A DNA stretch of 64,000 bases from Enterobacteriaceae bacterium UBA7338. GTDB lineage: Bacteria > Pseudomonadota > Gammaproteobacteria > Enterobacterales > Enterobacteriaceae. The DNA is taken from assembly GCA_002480085.1 (NCBI GenBank), contig DKPJ01000006.1:251451-315450 (forward strand), read 5' to 3'. How positions within the stretch are numbered: position 1 is the stretch's first letter; each line of letters begins with the position of its first letter. The notes under the pieces are model-generated. The model made no database searches, was not told the DNA's origin, and saw only the letters and a program-made list of their open reading frames with translations. The position numbers and the translations under genes were made by a program. Shown here one piece after another: positions 60,370-64,000 of this stretch.

Positions 60370-60735
60370 TCACTCTACAATAAGCGTGTGGTCGTGGCTG
60401 CTAGAAATTTTCTTCCTATCTGAAAAACTTGCAATTATACAGCCATTAGAAGCCGTACCAGGACGTTTTACGCTATCGCCATGAATAAGGAATCCTCCCC
60501 GGCCGCACATATGATTAGATACTGATGATGTAAGACGCAGCGTCCAGGCTTTTGCATGCGGATGGTAAAATGGTTCACTAATCGTATATGTGCCGCGTGG
60601 TAGTGGGCCACGATCGGCTACGCACTCTTGAGATGAGTCATTTTTATAGCCCGGCGCCCCTGAATATAACGCAGTAAATTGATATATTCCATTTAAATAG
60701 AAATTTCTTGTTCTAACTTCATATGTCCAGGCCAT
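60370..60735 (-). CDS. Tlde1-like (DUF2778) L,D-transpeptidase-fold T6SS effector
   Basis: 121-aa protein of the DUF2778 type. N-terminal AWTYEVRTRNFYLNGIY, then GPLPRGTYTISEP, RLTSS, and the catalytic segment GGFLIHGDSVKRPGTASNGCI with His85 and Cys99 (the H-x-D...S-x-G-C pattern of L,D-transpeptidase-related enzymes). Salmonella Tlde1, of this family, cuts and exchanges D-amino acids in the tetrapeptide stems of peptidoglycan. The ATG directly follows the hcp stop codon (no gap), so Hcp is the likely carrier. AT-rich. Confidence 0.85.
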   Translation of the reverse strand: MAWTYEVRTRNFYLNGIYQFTALYSGAPGYKNDSSQECVADRGPLPRGTYTISEPFYHPHAKAWTLRLTSSVSNHMCGRGGFLIHGDSVKRPGTASNGCIIASFSDRKKISSSHDHTLIVE

Positions 60736-61227
60736 TTATGCCGTCTCCCTTTCGTTCCAGGAATCAGAATGAATGATATTTCCATCAAAATAATGCCATG
60801 TTATTTTCTCATAGCTTAGTAACACAGCTTCGTGATGCGTATTTTTTATAAACAACGGATTTTTGATGTCCATCATAAAAGGCGTTAGCTCAGTAACACG
60901 AACGTTCTCTAACGTCGTCCTAAAATATTCTTCTTCTTGCCCATTGTAATTTATTCTGTAGAACTTAAAGACTGCCTTGCTGAACTTCCTGCCGCTTGTT
61001 AGAGACTTAAATAGATATGTAGAGGCACTATCTATTTCTTTTACGAAAGCATAATCACCATGTATTCTTGTATTAGTAATCTTTCCTGTTAAATCATCAA
61101 CAGGTAACTCAACGGCATGCATGAACTCCGTTACTTCAATGCTTCCCTCTCGACCTCTTATATCAACAGAACCATTTACAGGATTACCTACCTCATCGGT
61201 TAGCCATAGATAAATCGGTATTGCCAT
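60736..61227 (-). CDS. hcp: Orphan T6SS tube protein Hcp
   Basis: 163-aa Hcp-family protein: MAIPIYLWL, GSVDIRGREGSIEV, KEIDSASTYLFKSLTSGRKF, YEKITWHYFDGNIIHSDSWNER. Hcp forms the hexameric ring of the type VI tube and carries small effectors in its lumen. No other T6SS structural gene is in the window, so it must rely on an apparatus elsewhere. Last residues (ETA) run straight into the effector gene. A GAGGG ribosome site precedes the ATG. Confidence 0.92.
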   Translation of the reverse strand: MAIPIYLWLTDEVGNPVNGSVDIRGREGSIEVTEFMHAVELPVDDLTGKITNTRIHGDYAFVKEIDSASTYLFKSLTSGRKFSKAVFKFYRINYNGQEEEYFRTTLENVRVTELTPFMMDIKNPLFIKNTHHEAVLLSYEKITWHYFDGNIIHSDSWNERETA

Positions 61228-61478
61228 TTGTATACCCTCATTGTGCCATACAAAAGCAATTTAACATTACAAGATTATTTAACCGCGAAAGTTTTTGTAT
61301 CAAAACAATCATGAAACGTAACTACATTTAATTAATCACACCCTTTTAGAAAATTATTTTGCATGTGTATAGGTTCACTAATAACATTAAATTAATTTAT
61401 GTATATGCATTATTGCTAGCTTACCTATTCATTGATATTTATTTACAATAGTCCAACCTGTAAGCTTCATTTACACGC
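61228..61478. other. AT-rich region between hcp and the beta-lactamase gene
   Basis: 251 bases without a gene. It should contain the leftward hcp promoter; on the minus strand TTGATA (about 61300) followed at 16 bases by TAAATA is possible but weak. It also marks the right edge of the AT-rich cassette; GC content rises again at about 61480. Confidence 0.4.
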
Positions 61479-62333
61479 TCACCGAAACACCCGCTCCCCA
61501 ATCTTCCTGATCACCCCGTCGCTCACCTTCATCTCGGCATTCGTCTGGGTGATGTAGATCGCCATATAGACAGGCTTTTCCCCTTTAGGATACACAGCGG
61601 CAATAATAGCCCTTGAGCCGTAGCCGCCTGCGCCGGTCTTATCCACGATAGTCCAGCCTTTAGGCAGAGCAGCGCGGAGCAGCTTATCGGCCACCTTGTC
61701 CTCCCGCATCCAACCTTCCAGCACCGTTCGATGCGACGGAGTTAGCAGCGGCGTTGCCAGCAGCTTATGCACCCCTGCTGCCATACGTTCCGGCGTTGAG
61801 GTATCGCGCTCATCGCCTGGCGTAGCTTCGTTGAGTGTGGGTTCTGTGCGATCCAGTCGGGTAACGGTATCGCCGCTATCACGCATAAAGCGCGTCACCG
61901 CTTCCGGGCCACCGAGGTAAGCCAGAATGCTGTTGCCCGCCGTATTATCGCTATAGCTCACCGCCGCCGCGCACAGGGTTTGCAGGGTAATGGTCGCCGG
62001 GGCAACGTAGTTTTTGGTGATCGGAGAGTAGCTCAGCAACTCGTCAGGCTTAATGGTGACGGTCTCATCCAGCGAGCCAGAGATCTTATGCAGACGATCG
62101 AGCAGCGCGGCGCAGGCAAGAACCTTAAAAGTGCTGGTTAAGGGGAAACGTTCATTCTGACGGTAGCCAAAAATCGGCTGGCCCTCGGCGTTGACGATGG
62201 CCATGCCAATTTTACCCGGCAGGCGCGCCTCCTCCTGTTTCAGGAAGGCCTGTAGCCCGTCGGTATGGATTGCCTGAGCCTGCTGGCACAGGGCGCAAAG
62301 AAGAATCAGTACCCCGCCGATAGTGCGTTTCAC
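61479..62333 (-). CDS. Class A beta-lactamase (carbenicillinase/SCO-like branch)
   Basis: 284 aa with a signal peptide (MKRTIGGVLILLCALCQQAQA|IHTDG). All class A motifs are intact: STFK (Ser67, Ambler S70), SDN (residues 128-130), the omega-loop Glu164 in EPTLNEA (Ambler E166), and KTG (232-234). RFPLTSTFK, YSP and DKTGAGGYGSRAI resemble CARB/PSE and SCO enzymes more than TEM or SHV, but KTG replaces the RSG of CARB. Residues after KTG (AGG) give no sign of an extended spectrum. It starts 17 bases after an AraC-type regulator gene on the same strand. Substrate profile cannot be judged by eye. Confidence 0.93.
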   Translation of the reverse strand: MKRTIGGVLILLCALCQQAQAIHTDGLQAFLKQEEARLPGKIGMAIVNAEGQPIFGYRQNERFPLTSTFKVLACAALLDRLHKISGSLDETVTIKPDELLSYSPITKNYVAPATITLQTLCAAAVSYSDNTAGNSILAYLGGPEAVTRFMRDSGDTVTRLDRTEPTLNEATPGDERDTSTPERMAAGVHKLLATPLLTPSHRTVLEGWMREDKVADKLLRAALPKGWTIVDKTGAGGYGSRAIIAAVYPKGEKPVYMAIYITQTNAEMKVSDGVIRKIGERVFR

Positions 62334-62350
62334 ATCAGAATTCCTTTCCG

Positions 62351-62707
62351 CTACCCGTCATGCCATGACATTAGCATACTTCGCCTCACGTTACGGTAGC
62401 GCGACGGCGGGATCTGATAGCGCTTTGAAAAGACGCGGGTAAACGACTGCTGAGAGTCAAAACCGTATTTGCAGGAGATAGTAATAATGCTCTCCTCGGT
62501 CTCGACTAAATCCTTTGCCGCCTGGTTGAGTTTCCTCTCGCGAATATACTGCGCCAGACTAATGTGCATCACCTGGGAAAAAACCCGCTGAAGATGCCAT
62601 TTGGAATAACCCGCACGAGCGGCGACCTCTTCGATTCTCAGCGGCTTATGCAGGTTATGCTCTATCCAGCTGGCAATATCCTCAATGATATTTTCTGTTT
62701 TTACCAT
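62351..62707 (-). CDS. MarA/SoxS/RamA-like AraC-family regulator
   Basis: 118 aa, essentially only the two helix-turn-helix motifs of the AraC family, like MarA, SoxS, RamA and TetD. First HTH RIEEVAARAGYSKWHLQRVFSQV (about 23-45), second ITISCKYGFDSQQSFTRVFSKRY (about 74-96), ending with PSRYR. No ligand domain, so activity would be set by its own expression level. The downstream beta-lactamase gene begins 17 bases after its stop, so they are probably co-transcribed. It belongs to none of the named members by sequence as I recall them. Confidence 0.88.
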   Translation of the reverse strand: MVKTENIIEDIASWIEHNLHKPLRIEEVAARAGYSKWHLQRVFSQVMHISLAQYIRERKLNQAAKDLVETEESIITISCKYGFDSQQSFTRVFSKRYQIPPSRYRNVRRSMLMSWHDG

Positions 62708-62764
62708 AAATTAACGTTCCGGTTAAGTTGCCAGCGGATAAAGGTTTTTAATTGCGCACATGGC

Positions 62765-63016
62765 TCAGCGGTATATTTCCGCAACGCCATGCATCCGATT
62801 GTCACCAGAGGTCGATATAATTTTATAGGAGGTCGCGCCTTTCTCACTGGCCTCATGAGATAACGCCTCTGACAGATCGTCCAGAGAGTAGGCATTACTT
62901 GCGGAGACGACGCCTATTTTCTCTTTACCCTTTGAATCTACAACCGGTTCAGCGGCAATGGCTGCGTTATATGAACCAAACCCCATCAGCAATGCTGCGA
63001 GCATTAATTTTTTCAT
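62765..63016 (-). CDS. DUF1471 (YhcN/BhsA family) periplasmic stress protein
   Basis: 83 aa with a signal peptide (MKKLMLAALLMGFGSYNAAIA|AEPV) and one DUF1471 domain (KEKIGVVSASNAYSLDDLSEALSHEASEKGATSYKIIS...AEIYR). Such small proteins are induced by acid, peroxide or biofilm conditions in E. coli. It lies 57 bases upstream of the AraC-type gene on the same strand without a visible terminator, so an operon with it is possible. Confidence 0.85.
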   Translation of the reverse strand: MKKLMLAALLMGFGSYNAAIAAEPVVDSKGKEKIGVVSASNAYSLDDLSEALSHEASEKGATSYKIISTSGDNRMHGVAEIYR

Positions 63017-63215
63017 AGCGATAGCCTCGTTAAAAATAAATGTTCATCGATAATGAGATACTGCCCTCAGGTATGAATATAGGCGGTGCGCCTGTCGGAA
63101 AACTGACGGTTATCTGACATCCCTGTCAGAATAGCGAGGCTTTACCTAACTTTATTTAACTATGATAATTTTACAGACAATATCTTTCAAAAATTATTAA
63201 AAGTTAGAATAACTA

Positions 63216-64000
63216 TTAGCGGCCTACGCGGGCCTGATGCGCAGCGGAGTAACGCTCGCCGACTATTTTAACCGTCTCAAGCACCTGATTAATTTTCTGC
63301 AAATCGTTTTGCGAAAGAATGATTTCCGCTGCGCCCAGGTTCTCCTCCAGACGATGCAGCTTGGTGGTGCCAGGAATTGGTGCAATCCATGGCTTTTGTG
63401 CCAGCAGCCACGCCAGAGCGATCTGCGCAGGCGTTACGCCCTTCTCCGCAGCTAGCGCGGTCAACAGATCGACCAGCTTTTCATTGGCCGCCAGCGCCTC
63501 GGCGGCAAAACGCGGCACGCTGCGGCGGAAGTCATCCTCGCCAAAGGTCGTATTCGCCTTAATCGCCCCCGTTAAGAAGCCTTTGCCCAGCGGGCTGAAC
63601 GGCACAAAGCCAATACCTAACTCTTCCAGCAGCGGCAAAATCTCCTGCTTTGGTTCGCGCCACCACAGGGAGTATTCGCTTTGCAACGCAGCAACCGGCT
63701 GCACCGCATGGGCACGGCGAATAGTCTGCGCGCCTGCTTCGGACAGGCCGAAGTGCTTAACCTTGCCCTCTGCAATCAGGTCTTTTACCGTTCCGGCAAC
63801 GTCTTCAATAGGCACTTCAGGATCGACTCGGTGCTGGTAGAGCAGATCGATAACGTCGGTTTTCAGCCTGCGCAGCGAACCCTCTACCGCTTCACGGATA
63901 TGCTCTGGACGGCTGTTTAAAATCTGCTGCTTATTGTCATCGCCAAAGGTAAAGCCAAACTTGGTGGCGATAACGACCCGATCGCGATACGGCTTTAAAG
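63216..64000 (-). CDS. Aldo/keto reductase (5' end outside the window)
   Basis: The frame is open from the stop at 63216 to the window edge, giving about 261 residues of a usual 320-340. From the edge it reads RDRVVIATKFGF...RRLKTDVIDLLYQHRVDPEVPIEDV, the strand with the catalytic His (YQHRVD) of AKR proteins. Then HFGLSEAGAQTIRRAHAVQPVAALQSEYSLWWR, and the NADPH-binding end IPGTTKLHRLEENLGAAEI. The catalytic Tyr/Asp region would lie upstream, outside the window. The apparent GTG start at 63815 is internal to this frame. Substrate unknown. Confidence 0.9.
   Translation of the reverse strand, partial: LKPYRDRVVIATKFGFTFGDDNKQQILNSRPEHIREAVEGSLRRLKTDVIDLLYQHRVDPEVPIEDVAGTVKDLIAEGKVKHFGLSEAGAQTIRRAHAVQPVAALQSEYSLWWREPKQEILPLLEELGIGFVPFSPLGKGFLTGAIKANTTFGEDDFRRSVPRFAAEALAANEKLVDLLTALAAEKGVTPAQIALAWLLAQKPWIAPIPGTTKLHRLEENLGAAEIILSQNDLQKINQVLETVKIVGERYSAAHQARVGR

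Noticed and set aside
59728..63215. Duplicate of the selC 3' end marking a far end of an island
   Set aside because: I looked for a second copy of the T-arm/acceptor sequence through the hcp, bla and DUF1471 region and saw none; island limits at selC therefore remain unproven.
1..64000. CRISPR array or insertion sequence
   Set aside because: No regularly spaced direct repeats of 25-40 bases and no transposase frame were seen in the window.

Overview
The window is a chromosomal segment of a member of the Enterobacteriaceae. Its backbone follows the Escherichia coli K-12 order mtlR-yibL-lldPRD-trmL-cysE-gpsA-secB-grxC-yibN-gpmI-envC-yibQ-waaH-tdh-kbl-hldD-waaF-waaC-(waa core genes)-waaA-coaD-mutM-rpmGB-radC-coaBC-dut-slmA-pyrE-rph-yicC-ligB-gmk-rpoZ-spoT-trmH-recG-xanP-yicH-yicI-yicJ-selC. 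Protein lengths and sequences match the E. coli proteins as I remember them, but the genus cannot be fixed from this window. The backbone is GC-rich, so the AT-rich accessory blocks stand out.

Layout. 1-13.6 kb: the end of the mannitol operon, the L-lactate operon with two visible LldR-type operators, the secB-gpsA-cysE block, and gpmI-envC-yibQ. 13.7-28.5 kb: tdh-kbl, then the LPS inner-core genes (hldD, waaF, waaC), then a compact leftward core operon waaQ-G-P-L-GT9-GT9-Y behind a JUMPStart/ops element, then waaA-coaD. This operon has two family-9 transferases where E. coli has a set of GT8 glucosyl/galactosyltransferases, so the outer core is probably different. 28.6-35.8 kb: housekeeping genes, with an intact rph and a clear pyrE attenuator.

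35.76-43.75 kb is an AT-rich accessory zone that has replaced the dinD/yicG region of E. coli. It has two parts. (A) A 4.0-kb element lies between direct repeats of the yicC 3' end (35761-35773 and 39776-39788). It carries a truncated P4-type integrase, paired GTACCA arm-type sites at both ends, and a two-gene operon of unknown function: a zinc-motif protein plus a protein with a C-terminal PD-(D/E)XK nuclease motif. I consider this a candidate anti-phage or anti-plasmid system. (B) A DUF3289 gene is translationally coupled to the first of five tandem DUF943 paralogues, one of which is frameshifted. This looks like an effector followed by an immunity array. A stand-alone EntD-type phosphopantetheinyl transferase and ligB follow.

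From 59.66 kb, after selC (tRNA-Sec), lies a second AT-rich cassette: orphan Hcp, a Tlde1-like L,D-transpeptidase-fold effector, and a secreted probable immunity protein, packed as one operon. No T6SS machinery is in the window, so this cassette, and perhaps DUF3289/DUF943, would depend on an apparatus elsewhere. The window ends with a DUF1471 gene, a MarA/SoxS-like regulator 17 nt upstream of a class A beta-lactamase, and a partial aldo/keto reductase.
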